NCBI GenBank assembly: GCA_039621445.1
Contig: CP154957.1
Span: 22,776,761-22,840,760, forward strand
DNA from: Euglena gracilis
Taxonomy: Eukaryota > Euglenida > Euglenophyceae > Euglenales
Reading direction: 5' to 3'
DNA: 64,000 nucleotides
A program made the translations under genes and the position numbers. Below, piece by piece: positions 35,047-45,881 of this stretch; the first letter of the stretch is position 1; every line of letters starts with the position of its first letter. The notes under the pieces were generated by a model. That model was not told the DNA's origin, did no database searches, and saw only the letters and a program-made list of their open reading frames with translations.

Positions 35047-36271
35047 CAGGGGGGGGGAAATTATGCGGTCCGCATTATTCCGCATTTTTCCGCATTTCCG
35101 CATTATTCCGCATTATTCCGCATTTTTTTTGCATTTTTCCGCATATTTTCCGCATTTTTTTTGTAAATTTTCCGCATTTTTCCGCATTTTCGCATTTGAC
35201 CGCATTTTTCCCGCATTTTTCCGCATTTTCCCGCATTTTTCCGCATAATTTCCGCATTATCCCGCATTTTCCGCATTTTTCCGCATAATTACCGCATTTT
35301 TTCGCATAATTTCCACATTTTTCCGCATAATTTCCGCATTTTTTTTGTGAATTTTTTACGTTTCAGTTTACGGAAGAGCAACTGACCCTTCTTTCATCGT
35401 TCAGGACCCTTTTTTTTCAAAAGGGTCCTAGTTCAGGTGCAAGCCCAGTTTCTGCGTGACATGTCCATCAGAGTTTTGAAATCGTTGCAGGACGGTTTGA
35501 ATGTTGGCTCTGAGAAAAGCAAGGAACAAATTGAGTTTTACCGTCAACTTCGCGTGCTCAACCCAAATAATTTGCCTCTTATGTCATCAGCTCCCACAGA
35601 TTACTCAGCGTTGCGTTTGGATGGATGTGATGAAGATTTCATACAATATTTGCAATGCACAAAAAGGGATATTGACGGCCCAGAGGAGTTAATTGAATGG
35701 TGGAAGACGCATCGGCCATCTCTTTTTCGTGAACGTGTTTTGTTTCTGATTTCCACCCCAGTCGCCACTTCAAGTGTGGAAAGGTTTTTTCCCGTTTGCG
35801 GACAGCTGGATGCCGATCAGTGGGCTTTGTCGCAAAATGCATGGAGGTTGGAGTTCATGCTTCAATTTAATGGTGATTTGTCTGGGCGTTTCACCTCCCT
35901 CTGACCTGTTCGCATTGTTTATTTGCGTCCGTGTCTTTTGAACAATGGACATACTGCCGCTGAACATTTTTATTGTGCTTTGTTTTCCATTGCACTTTGG
36001 TGACTTCTGGCAAGGTTGGGCATCGGCGATGGAAATCAAATAGCATCGGGACCCTGCATATTGAGAGGTAGAAATATATCTGTCCTCTCCATGTGACCTG
36101 GAACTCCACAGAATTTCAGCATATTTTCCGCATTTTCCGCATTTTTCCACATATTTTCCGCATTTTATTTCCGCATAATTTCCGCATAATTTCCGCATTT
36201 TTCCGCACTTTTCCGCATAATTTCCGCATTTTTTCCCCGCCTGCCAGACCGCATAATTTCCCCCCCCCCTG
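35047..36271. mobile_element. hAT-superfamily element with perfect 8-bp target-site duplication
   Basis: The left end CAGGGGGGGGGAAATTATGC and the right end, complemented, CAGGGGGGGGGGAAATTATG form terminal inverted repeats of about 24 bp. CGTCAGTG occurs directly outside both ends (35039-35046 and 36272-36279). Dense arrays of TTTCCGCAT lie inside both ends (about 35070-35340 and 36118-36232). The middle codes for a hAT transposase C-terminal domain. At 1225 bp it is too short for a whole transposase, so it is an internally deleted, non-autonomous copy. Confidence 0.9.
35437..35904 (+). pseudogene. hAT transposase C-terminal dimerisation domain (fragment)
   Basis: A 155-residue frame ends in the typical hAT C-terminal dimerisation domain: EELIEWWKTH at residues 83-92 and the signature STPVATSSVERFFPVCG at about 106-122. 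In known hAT transposases this domain mediates dimerisation and follows the RNase-H-like DDE region. The DDE catalytic part and the N-terminal zinc finger are absent, because the element's left side is an iteron array. The frame begins directly after TTCAG, which looks like a 3' splice site, so this may be the last exon of the ancestral gene. It cannot encode active transposase by itself. Confidence 0.85.
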
Positions 36272-36501
36272 CGTCAGTGTCCACACACCATCACCATGGC
36301 AGACGCTTCGGGGCTGGGGGTTGGGTATGACCCACGAAACTTTCAGATGTCTTCCACTTTGTGCCCCTACTGCAAATAGAGTGTTTGGGATCATTGTTTT
36401 CAAGCAGGGGATCTGGGTTTGCTGAAAATCTTGGCTAAACAGAAAATGCTCTGGTTTCCCCTTCCTATTGCTCCCCTTGCCATTCAGTTGGTTTGTTGCA
36501 A

Positions 36502-39500
36502 ATGGATGCTTTTTTTGCGGAGGTTGACCAGCTGCAAGAGGAAGGGAAGGTGCAGCAGCTCTATGACCAATTGGACAGTGCGATGAAGCAGCAACGCGAC
36601 AATTCAGACGTGGTGTGGCAATCAGGGCGTCGCTAAAACCCAATTAACCCCATCTGGGCAGGTGCAGCCCAGTTTTGATTTTTTGGAACACGGTTTGACC
36701 CTGGGTCGGGTCAGGTTTGGCCGGGGGACCGTTTGGGGGGGGGGTTCACCAGCAGCCTTTTTCCAGCCAGCCCAAACAGCCTCTGACCTGGACCCCCTGG
36801 GGGAGGTGACTAAGCGACGCCCTGGTAACGATATGCCCGGGCTTGTTACTTACAGGCCGAAGAGAAGGAAGACACGGAATGGAAGAAAAGTTATTTCGAG
36901 AAGGGCTTGGCTGAGGCACGTCGCTGTGTGGAGATTGACCCCAAGGATAGGCTGTTTTTTTTGGAAAAATTTCCCTTCACAGAAATACTGTCTATTTTCC
37001 ATAAAAGTTGAAAGGCGGCCAGAAAAAAGTTTTCTCCGCCATTCAAAAGGTTCGACTGCCCCCCCCCCCCCACAGCCCCTCAGGAGTTGGAAGCTTTTCC
37101 TGAGGTGCCATGGAGCCTCGGGGGGGGGGGGGGTTCAGGGGACCAAACGAGAGGGAAGGAGGGCGTTCAAAAGGGCAAAGCTGTTTGAGTGCAGGACGAG
37201 GTCAGACGAATCTGAAGGCAGTCTGCCGCCGAATGGCCTCGGCCACAAGTGGGTGGGCATCCTGCTGGGCCGCATGGGCGACTTCATCCCGACCAAGGAG
37301 AAGATCGCCAACGCCTTCACCATCAAGGACTGCTTCGTCAAGGCGCTGGAGCAGAACCCGAGCGACCCGACGCTGTACCACTGCCTCGGCCAGTGGTGCT
37401 ACACTGTGGCCAGTGTCTCGTGGCTGGAGAAGAAGGCGGCCTCCCTGTTGTTTGCCACCCCCAAGGCTGATTGGATTGTTTTTCTTTGTGAAAACAGTCG
37501 CCTGGGGGCATTATGCCTTTCGTCATGCTTAAACAGGCCTGAACCTTCCTGGGATCCCTCCCTCGTCCACTCCAGGGCAAAGGCTGCTGAAAAAAAAATG
37601 ACGCCCCTGACAAAGGTCATACCAGAGGTGAGACTCCTGGCAAAACGACTCTCATGTCTCATAAATTCTCTGGTTTCATGCTTAAACCAGTGGAAGCCTG
37701 CATCTTTGCGCCTTCTGTCTTGGTCGGGGTACATCAGAACGCCACAATTACGAGTAAACGTAATACTGGCAACCTCATACTAGTGCCCCCCCCCCCCCCC
37801 CGGAGCCCGGTGGTGTGATGGGGGGGGCGTCAACCGCCCGTTGTCATGCAAGTGGGACTGATGAGCGATTTTGGCCTATTCTCCCTCGTACCCCATTGGT
37901 CCCGCCAGGGGAATCCGGTCATTTCTGCTGCCCGGAGATGAGCAAGGGAAACCTCTGGAAGAAAGGTTGGGGTTAGGGTTGAGAATAGGTCAGAGTTATG
38001 AACGTAGGTTCACTGAACACCTGTGTGACCACACCCCCGGGGGGTGTTGACAAAAATAGAAAGAAAAACATTTTTTGTATTTTGTTATGACTTTTGGGTG
38101 AAAGTGTTTTGTACATTTTGGGAACACTCTAATTCAAAAAATATGCAATTCATCGGCCAAAAAATCCCGGTCATTTTCGGTCAAAAAAATGACCGAAAAT
38201 GACAGAAACTTTGGTCTAAGCGGAACCAAAATGCAGATTCTTCTCAGTGAAAATCATTCCCCAGCTGAAACAAAAAAAACATCAACGTAAAAAACCGTAA
38301 CAAAGTTTAAAAATCGAAGAGTGCAAAAAAGCGTTCGTGTTTCCCCCTCCACATATCTGGTATTTGTTCATAATTCTGAGGGCTTGATAATGAATGCAAC
38401 AAACAAGACCAGGAGCATGGCTTCAGGACGCAATCCTTTGATGCATGAATGTGTGCATGCTGGGTGGATGGGTGAGTTTTCAAGAGCGGGTGGGTGGGTT
38501 GGAACCCCACCCCACCCTCAGGGTGGGGTGTGCCATGTCAGATTTTGGATTTAAAATCAGATTTTGGCCCAGCAGGATTTCTTCAGCGTTTTGGGCCGAT
38601 GTTGGCTGGATTTTAGTTGGGTGGGTGGTTGACCCGGGGGGTCGTGGGTGAGTGGTCTTTCAAAAAAAGTGTGTTTGTGCTCGGGAAGAAGTGACTCCTG
38701 GGGTTCACTAAGTGAATCTATGGTTACGAATTTAGACACAAGTTAGGCAGGAATTCCAAAAACTTGCCCTAAATTGGGACCTAACCTGCGGTCAAACAAT
38801 CATTCAATTTTGGCCTAGATTGAATGATAGATTAAAATGATAACCCTAAACCTTCCCCTATCATTGACTCCGTTTTTCTGACCTGGCATCCGAAAAACCA
38901 GTGGGGAAAGCGGTGTTTTGGGAACGCCGAAACTTGGGACGGTGCGTCATACAGCAGGGCCCAGAGGGGTTGGACTGACCGCAGAAATTCTAATGGACGC
39001 CAGGTGCTAGCAGCCCCAACTAATGGAACTTTTACTCCAGTGAGCTGTGCAATGCACCAGAGAGTTTCTGACCCCCAAAGCCTGCCGAGAATGGCCGCTT
39101 TTGGGATTTTTGGGAACTAAGTTAGCTAAAACCCCTCAATTCCGCATCGGTGCAAAGTTCTGGAGGAGATTTTTGGGAGAAGGGGCGGGCGGGGTCTAGC
39201 TGGTGACTTTCCGGAAGCTAGTGGAAGTGGAAATCCAGCCAGAGAGCCCCTGGTCATTTATGGAAGCAAGGCAAATGTGACCGTTCAACCGGGTGAGGAT
39301 AAGTCATGTTTTCCAACTGGCCGTGATGTCGCCGCCCGAATCCACTTTCGAGGAAGCTGAGAAGAACTACCTCAAGGCGGTCGAGCTGAACCCCTCGTTT
39401 ATGGACAGCGCCTACGCCCTGGGGGAGGTGTATGAGGCCATGAAGCGGAAGGCGGATGCCAAGTCGTGGTCATAGATTCACTTACCCTCAGTGTGGCCCC

Positions 39501-39928
39501 GCCCCGGGGATAGGTTGGTGGATGGGTTGGTTTTTGGGAGTGGGTGGACTCTCCAGAGCGGGTGGGTCGGTGTGGGCTGCTGGATTGCCCCCGGCCCCTA
39601 AAAGAGGCTATGGCTGCGGTACACGAAGTGCCTGAGCATCCCGGCGCCCAGCAACAAGGAGCTGCGGCTGCAGGCGGAGGCCAAAAAGAAAGCCAAGCAG
39701 TCATTTCTTCACGTTTCAATGCTGCACAACGAACGTTGCCCACCAACTTTCCAAATTTCTCCTGCTCTCCCTTCATTTGCTCTTATTTTGGTTTTTTTTT
39801 CAAGATTTTCCTTGAAGACCAAGACTTTCACCAAGGTTTCAGAGAAGATATTGCTCCCTCTACTACTGAGGCACTACTCAATTCTAAGAACTCAAAACAA
39901 GGAGGTCGGGCATGGTGGGTCCCAATGA
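36502..39928 (+). CDS. RMDN/FAM82-like tetratricopeptide protein (5 exons seen)
   Basis: Exons: about 36502-36628 (VDQLQEEGKVQQLYDQLD), 36856-36950, 37222-37465, about 39334-39468, and 39607 to a stop at 39926. Joined, they follow the regulator-of-microtubule-dynamics (RMDN) family in order: an N-terminal helical region ending DVVWQSGR, EARRCVEIDPKD, HKWVGILLGRMGDF, KALEQNPSDPTLYHCLGQWC, VSWLEKKAASLLFATP, then PPESTFEEAEKNYLKAVELN, ALGEVYEAMKRKADAK and a Lys/Ala-rich tail. In animals RMDN proteins bind microtubules or sit at mitochondria; the role here is inference. The second intron is GC-AG and keeps frame (ending AAGGATAG, resuming TCTGCC). The 37465/39334 junction also begins GC but has no in-frame AG acceptor that I can find. 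The link between exons 1 and 2 is unresolved, and a short exon may be missed. The true start may lie further upstream. Confidence 0.8.
37800..39290. other. Large intron of the RMDN-like gene
   Basis: About 1.9 kb between the third and fourth exons seen. It contains short direct repeats, a GGTGGGT-rich stretch near 38460-38650, and AGCTAG-type repeat near 39085-39260. I found no exon in it. Confidence 0.5.
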
Positions 39929-41952
39929 CGGGTTGTTTAGCTCTACCTTTTCCCCCTGATAACTTATTCCTGGTTTTTTTTGCGGAACACAAATCCCCCC
40001 TAAAGTTGGGTTGCCGTTGGGGTCAGCCCTGGACCCGGGACCGGAACCGGGGAAATGCCCCAACCCCCACCCTCTGAGGGGGGATACTGACCAAAATATG
40101 TGTGGAAATACCCATGATATGGATAAAAGGTCCACAAACGCCACCAATAACGTCAATTTTTTCCCGTGCTTCGCAATGGAAATTCTTTTCATTCTTTTGA
40201 CAAAGTTTGATCAAAAAAGCCTTTAAAATCGCACGTGGTTTCTTTGGGTGGAGGTGCAAAAATCCTGCTTTGAATCCTGATGGACAGCCATGCATTGCCA
40301 CGGAGAAGACACTCCCTGCACCATGTGGCAACGCAAAATCCAATTTCAGCAAACCCACCCATGGTGTGCCTGCCATGGGCTTCTCTGGTTTGATCCCCCT
40401 GTTTTCCAGTGTGACGGGCTTTCCAGCCCAGTGTGTTGGAAACATACAATCACTTAGTCACTGTCCCACTCCCCGGGGGGGGGGTGGGTGACTGGTTTTT
40501 TCAGAGTGACTGACTGGTTTTTGGCCCGGCCCCCCCCCCCCCCCCCCCCCCGAGGGGGGGGGTCGGCAAAAAACCACAAAATTGACCCGGCGCCGAAGGC
40601 GCCGGAAAATTTTTTTGGCCTTTTTTTCATGTTTTGGGCCAAATTTCCTTTGGATTCCAGGGTGGCCGACCCCCCCGGGGGGGTAGTGACTGACTGGCTT
40701 CCTGAAAAAAAGTGACTGACTGGTTTTTTGAAAAGTGGAGTGACCCCCCCCCCCCGGGGTCGGTAAGAAAATTGTATGGTTGGAAAGCTGAAACCCGAAT
40801 GAGCTTGACAACTATTTTGCAGTACAGTCTTAGGGCTCGTTGGGAACCATTGTTGTTGGTTGGTTGGGTCATTTCTAAAAGCTGTTCTTGGTCATCGTTT
40901 AATTCTTGGGACCATTATTGATTGAAAAAAATAATAAAAAATAATAAAAAACACAAAGGAAAAATCAAAGGCGATGTTATGAATACCCTTCCAATAACTA
41001 CCCACCATCTTCATTTTGGCATATGAAGTTGAGTGAACGTCAAGTAAGCATTTGGAAATATCACCAGGCATGTTCAAAAAAAAGCCCTTTTATACTCTCA
41101 AAAGTGAAGCAAAGGTGCACACTTCAAGGATCCAAATTTCGACCTGTCGAGAAGGACAGTAACAAAAACATCACAAACCACATGCTTTTCACCTGCTTTT
41201 TTTCTTACCATTTCTCTGTTCTTTTGTTTGTAATTTCAAGCAACAGGGCCAATTCTTTGTGATATTTGACAAATTATTGTGGTTCAGGGCTGCAGAACTG
41301 ATGACAAACAGACGATTCTGTGGTCTGTGTTTATGGATATGAATTTGGGGCACTGTTTTAGGGAGGAAGTTTTTTGGGCCCTCCGGAGATGTGAATTTAG
41401 AATTTATTGGGGGGGGCAGCAAAATTAGGACGGTGTGCACTTGTCAGGGGAGTTACAGTGCTTTCGGTGAATCTTTTAGTGATTCCCCAAAAATTCTCCA
41501 AACATTTCCGCTGGAGTGCAAGTTGGGTTTTTTAGGTTAGGGTTGAAGTTGGGTCACATTTTAGTATTACTACATTTGACTGTTGATGCCTTGTAAAGCT
41601 GCACACTTTCTTTTGTGGGTTGGGAAGGCGTGGGTAGAACAACCATTTTGTCTGCAAGGGTGTGGCGTTGTTTCCGCGATTTCTCCAAAGAGACAGAGTA
41701 TTGTTGATAATGAGCTGCTTTTGCCTTAATTTAGTATTTTCTTGATCGTGAATGAGGTGACTGGTATGCTGCATTGTGAGCTCTGCTGCACTGCTGCCTC
41801 TGATGATGTTTGTTTCATGTAAGACACGGTTTAGTTACCACTGCTTTTGGGCCACAAGCAATGTCCTTGGTGTCGCATCTGTCCATTTTGAATTGTGGAA
41901 GTTTGAAAAGAAGGGAATGATCGCCAACCATTAGTATTATGTGATGAATTTT
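39929..41952. other. Intergenic region with C-tract modules
   Basis: At 40450-40790 runs of C/G alternate with GTGACTGACTGGTTTTT words and the palindromic GGCGCCGAAGGCGCC; this block shares its 3' part with 32900-32990. The rest is AT-richer sequence without a recognisable gene. An 80-codon minus-strand frame (41532-41774) could not be assigned. Confidence 0.5.
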
Positions 41953-42558
41953 TTATGCCGGCTTTTTTGTCAGTAACCCAAGTTGTGCTTCTTCAATCCA
42001 GCGAGCACGGGTCAATAATTTCTGGAAAAGCTTGGGAGCACCATCTGAATCACAGATGTATCTTTTCAGGTCTAAGGTCGCAAAGAAGCAACGACATTGT
42101 TTTTGCTGGTCTGTAATGTGTCCTTTGCTGAAACCCTGTTCCCTCGACCAACGAATTGTGTTTTGCTGTGCCTTCATTTTTGTCAAGCACACGGGGTGGA
42201 CGTTTTTCGATTGCGCCACACAGCTTCTGGCTTCTGTGAGGTTGTGATGTCTGGAAGCTTTTCCCCCCCATGAGTTGAAAAACGGTATTTGTGAAGATTT
42301 TGGGCAATGTGGAATCAACTGAGAAGTTTGTGTTAAACTAAATAAGGATAGTTTACCATATTCACCAAGGGATAACTCTTCATTTAAATTTGAAACAGGT
42401 GATAAAATTTGGGAAAATTCAGCGTTCAGTTGCACCTTTACTTGTGTGTTTTTTTTGGAGAGGTGCAAAGATTCCAACGTAACGTAATATGAACGTAACA
42501 ATATGAACGCAACAATATGAACGTAACGTATGAATTGCAGGAAATCTATTAACAACAC
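41953..42558 (-). CDS. Hypothetical ORF, 201 residues
   Basis: One of the longer uninterrupted frames outside repeats, in A/T-richer DNA. It begins 100 bp from the divergent ORF at 42659. The first ~30 residues are hydrophobic (FLQFIRYVHIVAFILLRSYY) and could be a membrane segment; the C-terminal part has CRCFFATLDL and KLFQKLLTRARWIEEAQLG. I do not recognise it. Codon use is unlike the G/C-ending exons of the three named genes, so it may be a transposon remnant or chance. Confidence 0.3.
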   Translation of the reverse strand: MLLIDFLQFIRYVHIVAFILLRSYYVTLESLHLSKKNTQVKVQLNAEFSQILSPVSNLNEELSLGEYGKLSLFSLTQTSQLIPHCPKSSQIPFFNSWGGKASRHHNLTEARSCVAQSKNVHPVCLTKMKAQQNTIRWSREQGFSKGHITDQQKQCRCFFATLDLKRYICDSDGAPKLFQKLLTRARWIEEAQLGLLTKKPA

Positions 42559-42658
42559 TAAGGAGCATTTTGAAGCAGATTTGGGGGGTGACTGGCCAAT
42601 GACACATTCAAGAGCTTAGACTTTTGGGTTGGTAACATCATCAAATTGCAGATAAAAA

Positions 42659-43420
42659 ATGTCTCAGTCATTGGCTACAAAGGGAAGAGAATTCAGGTGT
42701 TTTAAAAGCAAATTCTTTTGCCATTTCTGCACCTCCTTTTGTTCTGCTTGGGATTTTAAATTTTTGTTTGTTTGTACCAGCAAGGGCTTTTTTGGCCTGG
42801 TGGGGGAACGAAGCATGGACCCTCGAAAAATGCACAAAAACAACCACACATTCAAATTTGTTCAGTCCAGGTGCGACAAAAAAATGTCAAAAAAGCGTCG
42901 TAATTTTTGTATTCTTTGTGCTGATTCCTTAAATATACCCTTTGTTGGCCAAAAGAATCAAATGGAAAACGGTAAAAAGTTTGGTCTCAGGGGAAAATCT
43001 CCGGGATGCGCAAATCAAAAGACAAAAAGGAATCCTACATTCATAAAGAATTCATACATTACGTTCATAGATATTGGAACGTGTTTTCTGGCTCTCCCCC
43101 CACCCAGTTATTTGGCCCTGCCTGTTATTTGGGGAGGGGTTTTGATTGCCCCTCCCCTCTGTCAAAAACAGAAACTCTTTCAATGCCTGAAAGATCTGTT
43201 TTTTTTTGAATCAATACACCTTTGCTTCCTTTTCAGATGTCGAAATCAGCACAGGTTTGACATTTATTTCGTCGAAGATGAGGAGGGGTATTTGGGTGGG
43301 TTATGTTCGAAGGAGTGCATAATTTCCAGGCGCATTTGTGGAGAAAAAACAACAACTTTGGGGCTGAAAAACTCACTGACCTACCCAATTCGTTCGCCAG
43401 AGAGAAAGACCTCTGCTTGA
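42659..43420 (+). CDS. Hypothetical Cys-rich ORF, 253 residues
   Basis: An uninterrupted frame with cysteine pairs: CHFC, KKRRNFCILCAD, and near the end GGLCSKEC followed by RRIC. The last third could instead be a separate exon, because TTTTCAG precedes ATGTCGAAATCAGC at 43237. The GG-x-CSK motif resembles the candidate exon at 29524-29703. No family recognised; a zinc-binding protein is possible. Divergent from the minus-strand ORF at 41953-42558, with about 100 bp between. Confidence 0.35.
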   Translation: MSQSLATKGREFRCFKSKFFCHFCTSFCSAWDFKFLFVCTSKGFFGLVGERSMDPRKMHKNNHTFKFVQSRCDKKMSKKRRNFCILCADSLNIPFVGQKNQMENGKKFGLRGKSPGCANQKTKRNPTFIKNSYITFIDIGTCFLALPPPSYLALPVIWGGVLIAPPLCQKQKLFQCLKDLFFFESIHLCFLFRCRNQHRFDIYFVEDEEGYLGGLCSKECIISRRICGEKTTTLGLKNSLTYPIRSPERKTSA

Positions 43421-44143
43421 GGTTCTAGCAAATAACCGAAAGCATATTTTATGGGTGTTATTTTTTTCGGTTTTATTTTTAAAGCGTTACGTGTTGGTTT
43501 CTGCACTATCCAGAAAGATCCAATTGGTTGTCTGGACTGAGGGAACGCTTGATGTCAGGAATCATCATCCCAGCTGGCACTGGTTCAGTCATCTGTTCCA
43601 TTTGGCGTCCACACTGTTTCTCAGCCATGACCCTTTTCCATTCTGTTCTTTTTCTTTTGCTGGCATTTGGTGCGTGCCTTGACGTTCGTCTGCACCTCGG
43701 CACACGCTCAGGCTGGCCCAAATTGATGGAGACATATGCTGCATCTGCCACAGTGCCGAGACAAACCCACAGAACCTTGAGCCAGAAAGACTCCTTTTTT
43801 TGCAAACAGTGATTATTTGATGGCATGTCAAATTAGGAGGGAAACTTTAAAAAACCAAATAGAAGGAACCCTTTTCACCAGAGAAAAAAATTTTTATTGG
43901 GGGGAAAAATTCAAATGTCAGCGAAATCTTCAGATTTCCAAAAATTTCCCACAAATTTTTGTGGTAAATTTTGGAAAATCTGAATTTTCATCAGGAACAG
44001 CCTGCTGAATCTTTGGTGAATCTGTTGGAGATGCATTGCACGTTCGTTGGCCTTTGAATCACTGTTTTGATTCAGACAATTATGTTTTTCTGTTTTCCTT
44101 CAAACTCATTTGCACTTCACTTCAAACAAACTTTCACCTTCAC

Positions 44144-44646
44144 CAAGGGGGGGGGGAATGCGCAGCGCATGTTTGTTTTTTTTGCACATTTTTGTCAATT
44201 TTTCAAAAATGCGCATTTTTGCGCATTTTTTTCTGCGCATTTTTTTCCATTTTCCCACTTTTTTTTACACTTTTTGGAGGCATTTTGTCCAAATTGTCCA
44301 TGTTGTCCACATTGTCCATATGTCAAAAACAAACTTGACATTGGTGTTCTTCAACACCGTTCTTCTGAACAATTCTATGTTGTCATCCATCCCTCTTTCC
44401 GTCAATAATCAAATTCTCCATTCTTTCCTCTGACATTGTTGGTTATGGTGAACGGAGAGTGATGCCTTGCTCGTGCCTTTTTTTTGGGCCAAAATGCCTT
44501 CATTTCAGCTCTTTTTGGTGATTTTGGTTTAATTTTGGGCTTATTGTTGGAAATTTTTCTAAGTCCTTTTTCCCTTAGGAATGTCACAAACTCGGCGCAT
44601 TTTTTGCGCATTTATTCCGAGGGCCATCCAGCGCATCCCCCCCCTG
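44144..44646. mobile_element. MITE with CAGGGG-type ends and GCGCATTTT subterminal words
   Basis: The left end is CAAGGGGGGGGGGAATGCGC and the right end, complemented, CAGGGGGGGGATGCGCTGG. CCTTCAC lies directly outside both ends (44137-44143 and 44647-44653), a perfect 7-bp duplication. GCGCATTTTT words lie inside both ends (about 44210-44245 and 44595-44615). Length 503 bp, no convincing ORF. The design equals that of the elements at 226, 3603, 33432 and 35047. Confidence 0.8.
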
Positions 44647-45019
44647 CCTTCACTTCCATTTTACTCACAGTGTTCTGAGTTTTGTTTCATATTGTGCCTT
44701 CTCATCAAACCACTTCATAAAGAATAGAATGACCAAATACTGAACAACAGCAGGGACATGATACACCGAATTTTATGTATTTATTACTGGCACATTTAAA
44801 CCACTGGCCCTCCTCCGGAGGAGCAATGTTTTAATCAGAGGAAGTTCAGTTGCTTAACCGCAGCTGGACCGCCCCCCAGAGCCAGTGCAGGCCTTGGGGT
44901 TGTTTCTTTTGGCCTCAACGACTTCTGACGAAAACGCCTGGTCTGATCGCCGTACCCAGCACCACCGTTGCCTGCGGAGCCAGACCCACCAGGGTGCGAA
45001 GCTTCGTTCCTATATGTTC

Positions 45020-45430
45020 TGGGTGTGTCCCCCCCACCCATTGGATATCCCCCCATTTAGACCGACCCCCCATTTAGGCCGACCTCCTAAGAAAAGTCAG
45101 CTGAAATCATTTATTTCTACCGACCAAAAACGGAGAAAAAAGGTGAAATCCATGTACACCGACCCCCTCACTTGCATCGCCCAGTGCAGACTGAGTAAAT
45201 CGCCCAAAACACAAGAAGAGTGTCCAGACTGTGCGCAGTGTCCACTTTTTTTTTTGTGAAAAATGAACAGATGACTGTTGTACACTGGGGGGGGGTGGAC
45301 AACAAAATACACATCGCTTCCCCCCCCTTCCAGCTGAGCACCTTGACCCATTTATACCGACCCCATTTATAGACACCCTGGGATTTCAAGAAATGTTAAA
45401 GTGACGTACCGACCCGTCGGTTTAAATGGG
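45020..45430. repeat. Dispersed repeat with CCGACCCCC words, copy 1
   Basis: CATTTAGACCGACCCCC and CATTTAGGCCGACC words begin it. GAAATCCATGTACACCGACC, AAAACACAAGAAGAGTG and CATTTATACCGACCCCATTT follow. A diverged copy with the same order lies at 48060-48330 inside the phosphatase gene. Confidence 0.6.
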
Positions 45431-45881
45431 GAGTTTAAATTAATTTATGCGAATGACAACCAAAAGGGACCAATTTTTTGAGGAGGGAAGAACAGGATTA
45501 AGCCCCATTATGAATAAACAACATGCATACATGCATGCACTGGGCAAATAACATTCAAGGTTCTACACTGTGTACAGTGCAAATGAAAGAGATTTTTTTT
45601 GCATCCTGAAATTGACATGTCTCACATATTGTGGCGTTCACTGCCCCAAGTCGATGGTGTTTCAATTATTTTTGTGTCTACAGCAACTGTGAATAATATT
45701 TTGTATGCTTTGTTTTGCAGTTATTGCCTCTTCCGGTTTGGTTTTCCTTCTTCAATGCCAAATCAAGTTTCCAGTTGGCATTCGGCTTGGGGAACAAGGG
45801 GATGGGATAATCCACGACATGCTCTTGCGATTTGGTGGTGGAGACACCGTCAGCCACTTATTCCACTATTCTGCCCCACAG

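Larger units (their letters stand above)
32985..36330. repeat. Nested foldback element carrying hAT insertions
   Basis: CACACCCAACCCCCAGCCCC followed by GAAGCGTCTGC at 32988 is mirrored by GCAGACGCTTCGGGGCTGGG near 36299. Long inner arms pair about 33236-33431 with 34840-35034 (both contain TCTTTAGATGATGCAAGACA or its complement). A further short fold lies at about 33158-33306. The right side is interrupted by the hAT element at 35047-36271. Related sequence in inverted orientation occurs at 61855-62600, so this is a dispersed foldback family. Confidence 0.75.

Noticed and set aside
36662-37783. 373-codon open frame
   Set aside because: Only its middle part (37222-37465) is a real exon of the RMDN-like gene. 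The rest reads through introns and, near 36856-36950, in a frame different from the coding one.
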